From Polytrichum commune (lineage: Eukaryota > Streptophyta > Polytrichopsida > Polytrichales > Polytrichaceae), in the NCBI GenBank assembly GCA_950295325.1, contig OX485806.1, positions 3,720,001 to 3,784,000 on the forward strand: 64,000 nt of DNA. The letters run 5' to 3'. Position numbers and translations under genes: made by a program. The notes beneath the pieces were generated by a model. The model was not told the DNA's origin, did no database searches, and saw only the letters and a program-made list of their open reading frames with translations. Below are positions 35,122 through 45,752 of the stretch, in pieces (position 1 is the stretch's first letter; every line of letters starts with the position of its first letter).

Positions 35122-35889
35122 CGTTTGGAGCCCTCTATTGAGATCGTCAGCGACTCAAACTTGGGGAGCTTCTTCTACGAGACCGTTTACGATGCCGCGT
35201 CAACCATTGACTACTCCAAGGAGCCTATTGACGCCGGTGTCGTCAATAGCCCCCCACCCAAGCAAATCTTCCGGCGATCTCCGTCCCCGTCGCCGCTCAA
35301 GGGCATAGATCGCAAATGCGTCCGGGCGTCCCCCTCTCGGCCCGGCGGCAGTATTACACCTCAACGGCGGCTGCGGATGGATGCTCGGCCTATGAAGAGT
35401 GGAACCCTTCCTATTCCTTTGCGAGACGCCTTGCCCCTCCTCGCCAACTCCGACGCGAACGCCCCCGGTGACAAGGTGAACCCCCCCCCAACATGGTAAA
35501 CGGCGCATTACAATCATCTTGCACTAAAAAAATGAACGTGTGACACGTTTGGGTCTTCCTCCCTAATCTAACACATGTATTCTTGCATTGACGCGTTGCA
35601 GGTTGCTCCCACCCGTAAACCTATGCGGTCTAGTGCGTCCATCGAGTTGGGGCGTTTCTACTCCATGACCAGAAATGCAAGACTATCCACTTCATCGTAT
35701 TCGAATTTTTCGTCGTATAATTCGGGCGGCCGACGGAATCCAATATGTGTTATGGTGGGCGGTCACCCCAACCTTGGTTATAGTCGCGGGGCGGAGATTT
35801 TCAGGAATGTTGAAGCAATTCGAGCAAAAGAAGCCGCAGCAAAAGAAAAAGATGCAAAAGAAAAAGAGGCAGTCTCCAAGGCTAGATAG
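35122..35889 (+). CDS. Probable downstream exons of the FCP1-like gene (low-complexity C-terminal region)
   Basis: Two blocks are joined by a convincing intron: exon 35122-35475, donor GTGAAC at 35476, acceptor TTGCAG ending at 35601, exon 35602-35889. Both borders are phase 0. The first block follows an acceptor 'ggcgccag' at 35121, also in phase 0. The protein is acidic, then Pro/Ser-rich ('SPPPKQIFRRSPSPSPLKG'), and ends in a charged helix ('AKEAAAKEKDAKEKEAVSKA') before a stop at 35887-35889. I recognise no domain. Same strand, spacing and GC-rich composition suggest one gene with the FCP1-like frame, but a separate gene is possible. Confidence 0.5.
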
Positions 35890-35989
35890 GCCATAGTAGG
35901 CGTAGGATTTTGGGCCATAGGCAAGATGATTTTGGGTCGCACTATCCAATGGATGTGTGGTGTTAGCATGCTATGCATTTTACATGCCA

Positions 35990-36300
35990 TACTTTGTATG
36001 TTTTATTTGCAATAATATAAGTGTCGCATGATTTCCCCTTCAATATGGTATAAGGTTTGGATTGCCCTACCTAAACCACCACAAATATGAGTTTGGAATA
36101 TTTTGTATGCAATATTATATTGGTTCACATATTTCTCCTTCAATATGATCTATGGTTTGGATTACCCTACCTAAACCATATTCATACAAGCTCTCATATT
36201 TTGTGTGCAATAATATGAATGTTTTAAGATTTCCCATTCAACGTGGCCTAAGGTTTGGATTGCTCACCCTAAACAATCACAAATATGAGTTATTAATGGG
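35990..36300. repeat. Tandem repeat, three units of about 100 bp
   Basis: The block 'aaggtttggattgccctacc' with 'cttcaatatgg' ahead of it recurs at 36054, 36154 and 36252. It is AT-rich and non-coding, just 3' of the FCP1-like gene. Confidence 0.8.
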
Positions 36301-36304
36301 GTTT

Positions 36305-36440
36305 TTGGTCTAAACACCCGCTTCAAAGTGTTCGCATCTTACAACTTTCTCCAATATGTGTTTCATTTATCCTTGTTCTTATTTATGTGAATGTCTCAAA
36401 ATGCCCAAAAAATCTCAATTTAACGAATATAGTGTTCTAA
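36305..36440. repeat. Dispersed repeat, inverted match to 5955-6112
   Basis: Matches the reverse complement of 5955-6112 from 'cccgcttcaaagtg' to 'gaatatagtgttctaac'. No coding capacity. Confidence 0.7.
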
Positions 36441-37198
36441 CTAATATTTCATTCTATATAAACTAAGGTTGCTTCACTAACACGTAAAGAAGAGATGAGG
36501 AATGTGAATGTCATACAAAGAGGCAAATACCAATAAAACTATAAGAGAATATTTGATTTGAAAGATAGAAACACTTACTCATTCTCAAGGAGTTCAACCA
36601 CTCACCCTCCTAACTACTAACTACTAATAGAAGTTGGAGACACCTAAGTTGGCGAGATAGATAACTAAGCGTCGAGAAGGATGAGGCTCTAAGGGCCCGA
36701 GACCGATGAAGTGGAAGAGTGGTGATGCTTAAGGGAGTTTTGACGCCTCTTAAATAGGTGGTCGAGGTAGGCACTCCGTGGTATTCTGCCTTGCCATGTC
36801 CACCGTCGTATTGGATCCGTTTAGGCTTTGTTGATCTTTTGCATTGGATCCGCTCAGATCCATTTTGACTTAATAGTGTCAAAATATATTTGTCAACTTG
36901 GATCTTCTTTCGTCGAAATGAATCGGCTAGGTCAAACGCGCATCCATCTAGTCCACGTTGTTTTGCTCCACTCCTTTAATCCGTTGTCATGTAGTCACTT
37001 TGGATTTAGCCCTTAGCTAAGTCAATCTTAGCCTTACCAACCACTTGAATCTTGCCCTAGCTAAGTCAATCCTTACATAGTTCTATAATATTCCGTTAAT
37101 ACTTGTCCTATTAGGATTTACTTACTAGGCTAATTTCTAGCTCCCAACTTACCTAACCGACCTCATATTTACGATCAAAAGTCTATTTACCACTAGTA
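36441..37198. other. Spacer downstream of the receptor gene, no gene supported
   Basis: AT-rich DNA with no recognisable frame or repeat. It would hold the 3' untranslated region and terminator of the minus-strand receptor gene; I see no decisive polyadenylation signal. Confidence 0.45.
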
Positions 37199-40100
37199 TT
37201 AGGTTAATTCCATAAAAGAATCAAAATAAACCTTCGCATCCTCCGATATCATTTTGAAGCCCATTTTGTTGCTCAGAAGTAGGGTTGTCAAAGAACTCAA
37301 GTTCTCCAATCCCTCCGGTATCGTTGTCAAGCTCGTACAGTTTCTCAGAAATAGGATTCTCAAAGAATTCAAGTTCCCCAATCCCTCCGGTATCGTTGTC
37401 AAGCTCGTACAGTTGCTCAGAAATAGGGTTGTCAAAGACCTCAAGTTCTCCAATCCCTCCTGAATGGTTGTCAGGCTCGTACAATCTGCCAAATCTAAGG
37501 TTGTCAAAGAACACAGGTACCCCAATCCCTCCGATATCATTGTCAACCTCGTACAGTTGGTCAGATTTAGGATTGTCAAAGAACTCAAGTTCCCCAATCC
37601 CTCCAGTATCGTTGTCAAGCTCGTACAGTTGGTCATATTTAGGGTTGTCAAAGAATTCAAGTTCCCCAATCCCTCCAAGATCGTTGTCAAGCTCGTACAG
37701 TTGCTCAGAAATAGGGTTGTCAAAGAACTCAAGTTCCCCAATCCCTCCGGTATCGTTGTCAAGCTCGTACAGTTGCTCAGAAATAGGGTTGTCAAAGAAC
37801 TCAAGTTCCCCAATCCCTCCGGTATCGTTGTCAAGCTCGTACAGTTGCTCAGAAATAGGGTTGTCAAAGAACTCAAGTTCCCCAATCCCTCCGGTATCGT
37901 TATCAAGCTCTCACATTGTCTCAAATCTAGGATTGTCAAAGAACTAAAGTTCTTCAATCCCTCCGATATCGTTGTCAAACTCGTACAGTTGGTCAAATTT
38001 AGGGTTGTCAAAGAACTCAAGTTCCCCAATTCCTCCGGTATCGTTGTCAAGCTCGTACAATTGCTAGGAATTAGGGTTGTCAAAGAATTCAAGTTTCCCA
38101 ATCCCTCCGGTATCGTTGTCAAGCTCTCCCACTATCTCAAATCTAAGGTTTCCAAAGAACTCAAGTTCCCCAATCCCTCCGGTATCGTTCTCAAGCTCGT
38201 ACAGTTGCTTAGCAATAGGGTTGTCAAAGAACTCAAGTTCCCCAATCCCTCCGGAATGGTTGTCAAACTTGTACAGTTGATCAGATTTAGGGTTGTCAAA
38301 GAACTCAAGTTCCCCAATTCCTCCGATACGCTTGTCAAGCTCGTACACCTGCTCAAATGTAGGGTTGTCAAAGACCTCAAGTTCCCCAATCCCTCCGGTA
38401 TCATTCTCAAGCTCGTACAGTTGCTCAGAAGTAGGGTTGTGAAAGAACTCAAGTTCCCCAATCCCTCCGGTATCGTTGTCAAGCTCGTACAATCTGCCAA
38501 ATCTAAGGTTGTCAAAGAACTCAAGTTCCCCAATCCCTCCAATACGCTTGTCAAGCTCGTACACCCGCTCAAATGTAGGGTTGTCAAAGACCTCAAGTTC
38601 CCCAATCCCTCCGGTATCATTGTCAAGCTCGTACAATTGCTCAGAAGTAGGGTTGTCAAAGAACTCAAGTTCCCCAATCCCTCCGGTATCGTTGTCAAGC
38701 TCGTACACCCGCTCAAATCTAGGGTTGGCAAAGAACTCAAGTTCCCCAATCCCTCCGGTATCGTTGTCAAGTTCTTACACGATTTCAAATCTAGAGTTGT
38801 CAAAGAACTCAAGTTCCCCAATCCCTCTAGTATCGTTGTCAAGCTTATACAGTTGGTCAAATTTAGGGTTGTCAAAGAACTCAAGTTCCCCAATCCCTCC
38901 GGTATCGTTGTCAAGCTCGTACACCCGCTCAAATCTAGGGTTGTCAAAGAACTCAAGTTCCCCAATCCCTCCGGTATCATTCTCAAGCTCGTACAGTTGT
39001 TTAGAAATAGGGTTCTCAAAGAACTCAAGTTTCCCAATCCCTCCGGTATCGTTGTCAAGCTCTCACACTGTCTCAAATTTAGGGTTTCCAAAGAACTCAA
39101 GTTCCCCAATCCCTCGGGAATGGTTGTCAAGCTTGTACAATTGATCAGATTTAGGGTTGTGAAAGAACTCAAGTTCCCCAATCCCTCCGGTATCGTTGTC
39201 AAGCTCGTACAATCTGCCAAATCTAAGGTTGTCAAAGAACACAAGTTCCCCAATCCCTCCGGTATCGTTGTCAAGTTCTTACACCATTTCAAATCTAGGG
39301 TTGTCAAAGAATTCAAGTTCCCCAATCCCTCCGGTATCCTTGTCAAGCTCGTACAGTTGGTCAAATTTAGGGTTGTCAAAGAACTCAAGTTCCCCAATCC
39401 CTCCGGTATCCTTGTCAAGCTCGTACAGTTGGTCAAATTTAGGGTTGTCAAAGAACTCAAGTTCCCCAATCCCTCCGGTATCCTTGTCAAGCTCGTACAG
39501 TTGGTCAAATTTAGGGTTGTCAAAGAACTCAAGTTCCCCAATCCCTCCGGTATCGTTGTCAAGCTCGTACACCCGCTCAAATCTAGGGTTGGCAAAGAAA
39601 TCAAGTTCCCCAATCCCTCCGGTATCGTTGTCAAGTTCTTACACCATTTCAAATCTAGGGTTGTCAAAGAACTCAAGTTCCCAAATCCCTCCGGTATCGT
39701 TGTCAAGCTTGTACACCAGAAGAAATATAGGGTTGTCAAAGAACTCAAGTTCCCCAATCCCTCCGGTATTGTTGTCAAGCTTGTACACCCGCTCAAATCT
39801 AGGGTTGTGAAAGAACTCAAGTTCCCCAATCCCTCTGGTATCGTTGTCAAGCTCTCACACCGTCTCAAATTTAGGGTTTCCAAAGAACTCAAGTTCCCCA
39901 ATCCCTCCGGATTGGTTGTCAAACTTGTACAGTTGATCAGATTTAAGGTTGTCAAAGAACTCAAGTTCCCCAATCCCTCCGGTATCGTTGTCAAGCTCGT
40001 ACAGTTGGTCAGAAATAGGGTTGTCAAAGAACTCAAGTTCCCCAATTCCTCCGATACGCTTGTCAAGCTCGTACACCCGCTCAAATCTAGGGTTGTCAAA

Positions 40101-41647
40101 GACCTCAAGTTCCCCAATCCCTCCGGTATCATTGTCAAGCTCGTACAGTTGCTCAGAAGTAGGGTTGTGAAAGAACTCAAGTTCCCCAATCCCTCCGGTA
40201 TCGTTGTCAAGCTCGTACAATCTGCCAAATCTAAGGTTGTCAAAGAACACAAGTTCCCCAATCCCTCCGGTATCGTTGTCAAGCTCGTACATCCGCTGAA
40301 ATCTAGGGTTGTCAGAGAACTCAAGTTCTCCAATCCCTCCGGTATCATTGTCAAGCTCGTACAGTTGTTTAGAAATAGGGTTGTCAAAGAACTCAAGTTC
40401 CCCAATCCCTCCGGTATCGTTGTCAAGCTCGTACTGCTGCTCAAATCTAGGCTAGTCAAAGAACTCAAGTTCCATAATCCCTCCGGTATCGTTGTCAAGC
40501 TCGTACAGTTGCTTAGAAATAGGGTTGTCAAAGAACTCACGTTCCCCAATCGCTCCGGTATCGTTGTCAAGCTCTCACACTGTCTCAAATCTAGGGTTTC
40601 CAAAGAACTCAAGTTCCCCAATCCCTCCGGTATCATTGTCAAGCTCGTACTCTTGGTCAAATATAGGGTTGTCAAAGAACTCAAGTTCCCCAATCCCTCC
40701 GGTATCGTTGTCAAGCTCGTACAGTTGTACAAATTTAGGGTTGTCAAAGAACTCAAGTTCCCCAATCCCTCCGGCATCGTTGTCAAGCTCGTACACCCGC
40801 TCAAATCTAGGGTTGTCAAAGAACTCAAGTTCCCCATTCCCTCCGGTATCGTTGTCAAGCTCGTACAATCTCCCAAATTTAGGGTTGTCAAAGAACTCAA
40901 GTTCCCCAATCCCTCCGGTATCGTTGTCAAGCTTGTACAGGTGCTGAGAAATAGGGTTGTCAAAGAACTTAAGTTCCACAATCCATCCGGTATCGTTGTC
41001 AAGCTCGTACAGTTGCTCAGAAGTAGGGTTGTCAAAGAACTCAAGTTCCCCAATCCGTCCGGTATCGTTGTCAAGCTCTCACACTGTCTCAAATCTAGGG
41101 TTGTCAAAGAACTCAAGTTCGCCAATCCCTCCGGTATCGTTGTCAAGCTCGTACACCGTCTCAAATCTAGGCGTGTCAAAGAACTCAAGTTCCCCAATCC
41201 CTCCGGTATCGTTGTCAAGCTCGTACAATTGCTCAAATCTAATTCCATTAAAGTGGTTATTGAAAACATTTCTTTCGGTATTTGATTCAAGAATGAACAT
41301 CCTCGCAATTGTAATACTTGTAATTTTAGTAAAGATTTCCAAAGATTTGCAGTTGTTAATAGATTTCCACAAGTCTCCAAACTCATGTCATCCCAAATTT
41401 GTAATCTCATGTCACCTTGACTAAATTGTTTTAAGTCTATCATAAAACATTTCAAGCTCAAAGCGTGTGCAGCAAGTGAACAAATGCACTTTATGTTGTT
41501 GATGACATGTAAAATCTCCTTGTCTTTGCTATGAAAACTCAATAAGCGAAGATTGCTCAGACTACCATCTTGGATTTGTTGAACCTGAGATAGGTTGTGG
41601 TTTATTCCATTGCCAAAGTAAAAACAACCTTGAAGTTTTCCCACATC
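37199..41647 (-). CDS. Receptor exon 3: leucine-rich repeat array
   Basis: The exon starts DVGKLQGCFYFG after acceptor 'aaacag'. About 120 residues of irregular LRR-like sequence ('LLKLQVLQLRGCSFLNQIP') precede the array of 24-residue repeats of the form 'LSSLTTLxLxxCTSLTTIPEGLGN'. The exon closes with 'KMISEDAKVYFDSFMELT' and a stop at 37199-37201. The TAG at 38132 replaces the Gln codon found at the same place in sister repeats ('LDLRQCESLTT'). LRRs would bind the ligand or hold the receptor inactive; variable residues sit mostly in the 'LxLxxC' strand, which is where specificity usually lies. Confidence 0.85.
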
Positions 41648-44600
41648 CTGTTTTTCATAATACATGAAAGTATTAGCAACTTATACTTGTGTAAATTTTT
41701 ATAAAAGTACTAGTACTTGACATGAGTTTGTGCTAAACATCTATGACATGCTAAAAATTTGCCAAATATCCACCCAAAATGTGATTCTAAATTGAAGGTT
41801 TTCCATCAAGCCGAAAGTTTCAAAGCATCATTTGCAATTATAATACATAAGGAAATGTCTTAATGTAGACAATGTTAGTAAAATACCGAGTAGCTTGTAA
41901 GCCCGTTTGTGTTCCAAATTCGAGTACCCGCATACTCCTTCTCAGCAATCATTTGTCCCATGGCACGCAATTGGTCGTGCATTTGCAAAATTTCATCACC
42001 GTCACCATCAAGTTCTATGGTTACCAATGCTCGATGGACCAACTTCTCCAATGCGGAAATTGGAGGGATGTTGTTATCTGTCCATATGCGTAGGGCTCTT
42101 TCTTTTGACATGCCACTAGGATGCACATCTCTACCGAAGAAGCAAGCTATGTCCAAAAACATATTTTTTTCTTCTTCAGTTAAACCATCATCGAAGCTTA
42201 CTCTCAAGGTATTCCATATCTCATCATCCTCCCCGTCCAAATTTCTTCCCCTTTCCATCCTTTGCAATGCACGTTCCCAACTTCGCAATTTTCCCTTTCC
42301 ATGTAAGTATGCCCCCATGACTTTCAAACTCAAAGGCAAGCCCTTGCAACCTTCCACAATTATGTCGTGTATATCATTAAATTGTGGTGATAATTGAGAT
42401 GCTTTCCAAGAAGAATGAATGTTGAAGAGAGTTTTTGCCGCAACATCATCTAACTTGCTCACATCAAACCTTCTACCACCCGTCCTCACACGATTTCTAA
42501 TTGCACCCCAATCACGGGTTGTTATAATAAGTGTGTTACCCTTGCTCCGGTCTAAGATGACCGTTGGTATAATGTCATCCACTTGAGCTTCATCCTTAAT
42601 ATCGTCCAAGATCAAAAGGACTTTCTTTTTGTCCAACAATTCTTTCATCAATTTGTGCGCATGTTCTAAATCCTTGGCTTCTTTGTCTTTGCCAAATTTT
42701 GTTAAAATTTCACGTAGAATATCAAGCAAACTCCTACTTTTCAACTGCCCCACAAAACATGATGCATCGTATGTGGACTTCACATCATCAAATATTGCCT
42801 TTGCCAATGTGGTCTTCCCTATTCCACCCATACCCACAATACCCAAGGTATTCACTTCTTTGAGGTGATCTTTCACCCTTGCAAGGTTGTTCTCGAGACT
42901 AACCACCGTTGGATCATTTAGTAATGTTCCATCAAACACCTATATGTACAACACATAAATATGTCAATAAACTCTATTATATCTTACCACCAAAAAAATA
43001 TGTTCAACTTCAAACATCCACAATAATAAATCAAAGCAATCAATAAATTGAGAACAACTTAAATAATGAGCTCATTGTAATGCAAGTGGCATTTACCTTC
43101 TCACTACTGTGATTTGTTTCTTCCTTGCAATCTTTCAACGTTGTTGACAGCTTTTGAAAAAGATTCCTACGTCCATCAAATTGCGGAACCATATCACTCA
43201 AATGTGTTCCCTTCATGAACATTTTTTTCAAGCCTATAAGTCTCTTGCAAATATCCGAGAATGTCGGCCTTTGTAAGGGATCCTCTCTCCAACATTCCTC
43301 GATCAATTCGGTAAGCTCCCCACAATTGATAGGTAGCTCCGGCCTTTCACCCTTCTTTATTTTTGGAAGAATTTCTCTCATTTCATGTGTGTGATGAAAT
43401 GGTACCTTCCGGGAAAGGATCTCTGAACATGTCATAGCAAAAGACCATACATCCGCTTGGAAAGGACATGCCATACGAGTGAGGTTTATTTCCCATTGCT
43501 CAGGTGACATATACCTTCGTGTACCAACAATATAGTCAGGTTTTTGTTTTTGCGGTTTGCTTGTAACTTCCATTTTAGATGTGCCATAATCAATCAATTT
43601 GACATCACTAAGAGAAGGCCTTGTACCCTTTGCTCCATCAATGGTCATGAAGCTTAAAAGCACATTGTCTGGCTTTAAGTCAAGATGGGCAACATGCATG
43701 TCGTGAAGATACCACATGCCACTTCCAATTTGAAGCATAACATCAATTGCAACAACATATGGTAAGAGTGTCTTATTGAGCTCCTCCAACATTTTTGTCA
43801 AACTCATGCCTATCAACTCCATCACCAAATACAACTCCTTACGTTCTTCATCTATTCCACAACAAAAGTATTTGATGAGGTTTGGGTGGCTCAAGCCTGC
43901 CAAGATCCCAACTTCTTTGCGAAAACCAGACAAATCCTCTGGAACAATCAATTTTTTTGTTGCACTTGGCAATCCCAACCATTTTGATTCGTACACTGAT
44001 CCGAATCCACCCCTACCCATTAGTTTCTCAAGTGTAGGTTTTGAAAAATCTTTAGGTATTTCCAAAGCATCCAATTCTGCACCTTTCACTTGTTGCAAGT
44101 CACATTCCAATCTCTTCCACAAATGCTTTGCTAATTTGTGTTCTTTGGAGTCCTCATGCACATTTTTAAGTTTGTTCAACAAGTCTTGTTCATCGCCTTC
44201 AACTTCCTTCAAAGTAGCCACATTCAAATTTGTACACATTGTGTAATTTTGTGGGTTTGGATGGTTTGTCGAGTATATCTCGTGCACTGCCTCCCAACAA
44301 CACTCCAAATCAAACAAGAGTTCCCGAAAGGCCTCTTTGTTGTTTAATTGGAAAAGAGCTGCACAACACCAATCTTTACGCCCACATTCATTTACCAATG
44401 CTCCCCCTTTTTGTATGATACGATGTTACAGTAACTCCATCACCATCATCTTGACTTCGAAGGATTGCTTGATGCATGTGATCATCTCAACAATACTATG
44501 CATGGTTGTAGAAAGCTTGGCGACAAGCTTTGTGCATTGTCGCTTATTCAATACATCATCTCCTCGAAGAATAGTTTGCATTTTGATCATTTCTTCCTCT

Positions 44601-44743
44601 TTCCATTGCAAAAATTCCCCAAACTCACATGCATGCGGTGCCTCTTTCTGAACAAGTGTCAAGAAGTATATGAAGCAAGTGCTGATGAACTGCCAAAGCA
44701 TTGACAGTTGCTTCGCCAATACTCGCCGAAGCTCGATGGCCAT
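37199..44743 (-). CDS. Protein kinase-NB-ARC-LRR immune receptor (PNL type), with two in-frame stops
   Basis: Three exons: 44743-43097, 42939-41887 and 41647-37199, with GT..AG introns at 43096-42940 and 41886-41648, both in phase 0. The start ATG at 44743 opens the longest frame. The product would be about 2,380 residues: helical N-terminus, kinase (about 240-500), NB-ARC (550-900), then 55 LRRs. Receptors of this build detect pathogen molecules in the cytosol; the kinase-NBS-LRR order is the class known from mosses. Oddities: TAA at 44426-44428 after codon 105 and TAG at 38132-38134 inside the LRRs, both with homology continuing in the same frame. Either the gene is a young pseudogene, or the stops are sequence errors or are bypassed. 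All other exon borders and motifs are intact, which argues for recent loss. Confidence 0.85.
37250..41285 (-). repeat. 72-bp coding repeat: 55 LRR units in exact register
   Basis: The anchor 'ctccggta' (plus strand) ends at 37320 in the first full unit and at 41208 in the last. The difference of 3,888 bp is exactly 54 x 72, so there is no net length change across the array. Many units differ by only a few bases, and several adjacent units around 39300-39530 are almost identical. Because 72 is a multiple of three and stop codons are rare in the unit, other frames and the antisense strand also stay open for up to 3.8 kb. Confidence 0.95.
41887..42939 (-). CDS. Receptor exon 2: NB-ARC nucleotide-binding switch
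   Basis: The exon begins VFDGTLLND after acceptor 'atatag' and ends 'NGLTSYS' before donor gtattt. All diagnostic motifs are in order: P-loop GMGGIGKTT, kinase-2 'KVLLILDDIKDE', RNBS-B 'TLIITTRDW', GLPL as 'GLPLSLKVMGAYL', RNBS-D-like 'FLDIACFFG', and MHD as 'LQMHDQLRAMG'. The Lys/Thr of the P-loop, the kinase-2 aspartates and the MHD histidine/aspartate are all present, so the ADP/ATP switch looks intact. The 351 codons have no stop, unlike the flanking exons. Confidence 0.92.
43097..44743 (-). CDS. Receptor exon 1: helical N-terminus and kinase domain
   Basis: Residues 1-105 are helical and Leu/Met-rich without a signal peptide; the TAA follows. After it the frame continues 'HRIIQKGGALVNECG' into a second helical stretch and the kinase. 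Kinase landmarks: glycine loop GRGGFGSVY (about residue 243), 'ATKKL' with the ATP-binding Lys, 'FRKEV' with the paired Glu, catalytic loop HLDLKPDNVLL (about 353), metal-binding DYG in place of DFG (about 385), 'GTRRYMSPE' activation segment (about 407-415), and 'DVWSFAM'. The catalytic Asp, Asn and Lys are present, so activity is possible. Arg before the catalytic Asp is replaced by Leu (non-RD), as in many immune kinases. The exon ends 'NHSSEK' at donor gtaaat. Confidence 0.85.
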
Positions 44744-45482
44744 GATGGAATAAAACCTACATTTTACATCAATTTTGCCAACATTTCATATTCTATGACT
44801 TTTGTAAACATACACAAATCCGACACTCCCAATTTCACTTAGTACAAACAAATTATTTTAAACGCCTCTGCAAATCACAGTCGTTAAATTCATGCTAATT
44901 GAGATTTTCTTGATCTAGGTAAAGCCCTGAAATTCTCAAAAAAAGATGGACAGTACGCCAATAGAAAATAAGCCTTCAAAAGAGCACGTTTCATTTGTTC
45001 TCCTCGTCTAATTGTGCCCATAATCAAATCTCCCTTCCTTCTAATTCTCCCAACATAAATAACATAGCCACATGTTTTTGTGGGAGTTCCCATGCAATTC
45101 AAAAACTCATTGCATGCATCACTAATCATTAACAATGACTGACATAGGAAATCTAATGAGTAGAATAGGCATCCTCTGCATACAAGTGACAAAACATGGT
45201 ATTAAGAACAAGAAACTTAGATTGTACTGTCATCTACCATGGCAAAGTTACATGACTCAAGTATTTTGCAAACACATAATGCAAAGATTTCCTATAACAT
45301 TTCAAATAATGAGCCATATATGTTGATTTCAATGCTCATTGCATTATTTATTCTTATCATAGAGGATGCAGAATAGAGTTCCATTGGAGCTATGAGTTAA
45401 CAAGTTGCTTTACATGCAGCTTAGCCTAATGAGTTTGGTTGCTTTTGCATATATTTTTTTGTACAATAATATTTCAAGTGAA
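44744..45482. other. Region upstream of the receptor gene
   Basis: This would hold the promoter and 5' leader. A 100-codon minus frame at 44890-45192 has Cys- and basic-rich sequence but no recognised domain and no clear splice link to the receptor. No confident TATA box or start site. Confidence 0.35.
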
Positions 45483-45752
45483 CTCGGGGGGTTCACTCCC
45501 TCTTATATTTTGCATACACGTGCGTTCGGGACCTATTTATTGGGGGGCTATTTACCTTGCAAAAAAGATTATAAGGTATGGTATTTTTCAAAATAAAGGT
45601 GTGATGGTATTTTACATGTAATCCTTTTTTAGTATTTTAAAACCCCCTATATTATATGTAAGTTTTTTACAAAATTTATCTACAATGAATATATTGGATC
45701 CTATTTTTTATCGCACGTTGTTCTACGATTTTTTGCCAGTGAACCCCCCGAG
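45483..45752. mobile_element. 270-bp hAT-like MITE, copy 1
   Basis: The perfect 15-bp terminal inverted repeats are CTCGGGGGGTTCACT and AGTGAACCCCCCGAG. The flanking 8-bp direct repeats are CAAGTGAA and CAAGTAAA (7 of 8). It is nearly identical in length and sequence to 51501-51770. There is no coding capacity. Confidence 0.92.

Noticed and set aside
37464-41285. Very long plus-strand open frame (1,273 codons) of a repetitive Val/Lys-rich protein
   Set aside because: It is the exact antisense of the LRR array. The 72-bp unit has no stop in that frame, so openness is automatic; there is no known domain, and the sense strand has a full receptor gene with introns.
44890-45192. 100-codon minus-strand frame upstream of the receptor
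   Set aside because: No recognised domain, no clear splice link to the receptor start at 44743, and normal length for chance frames.
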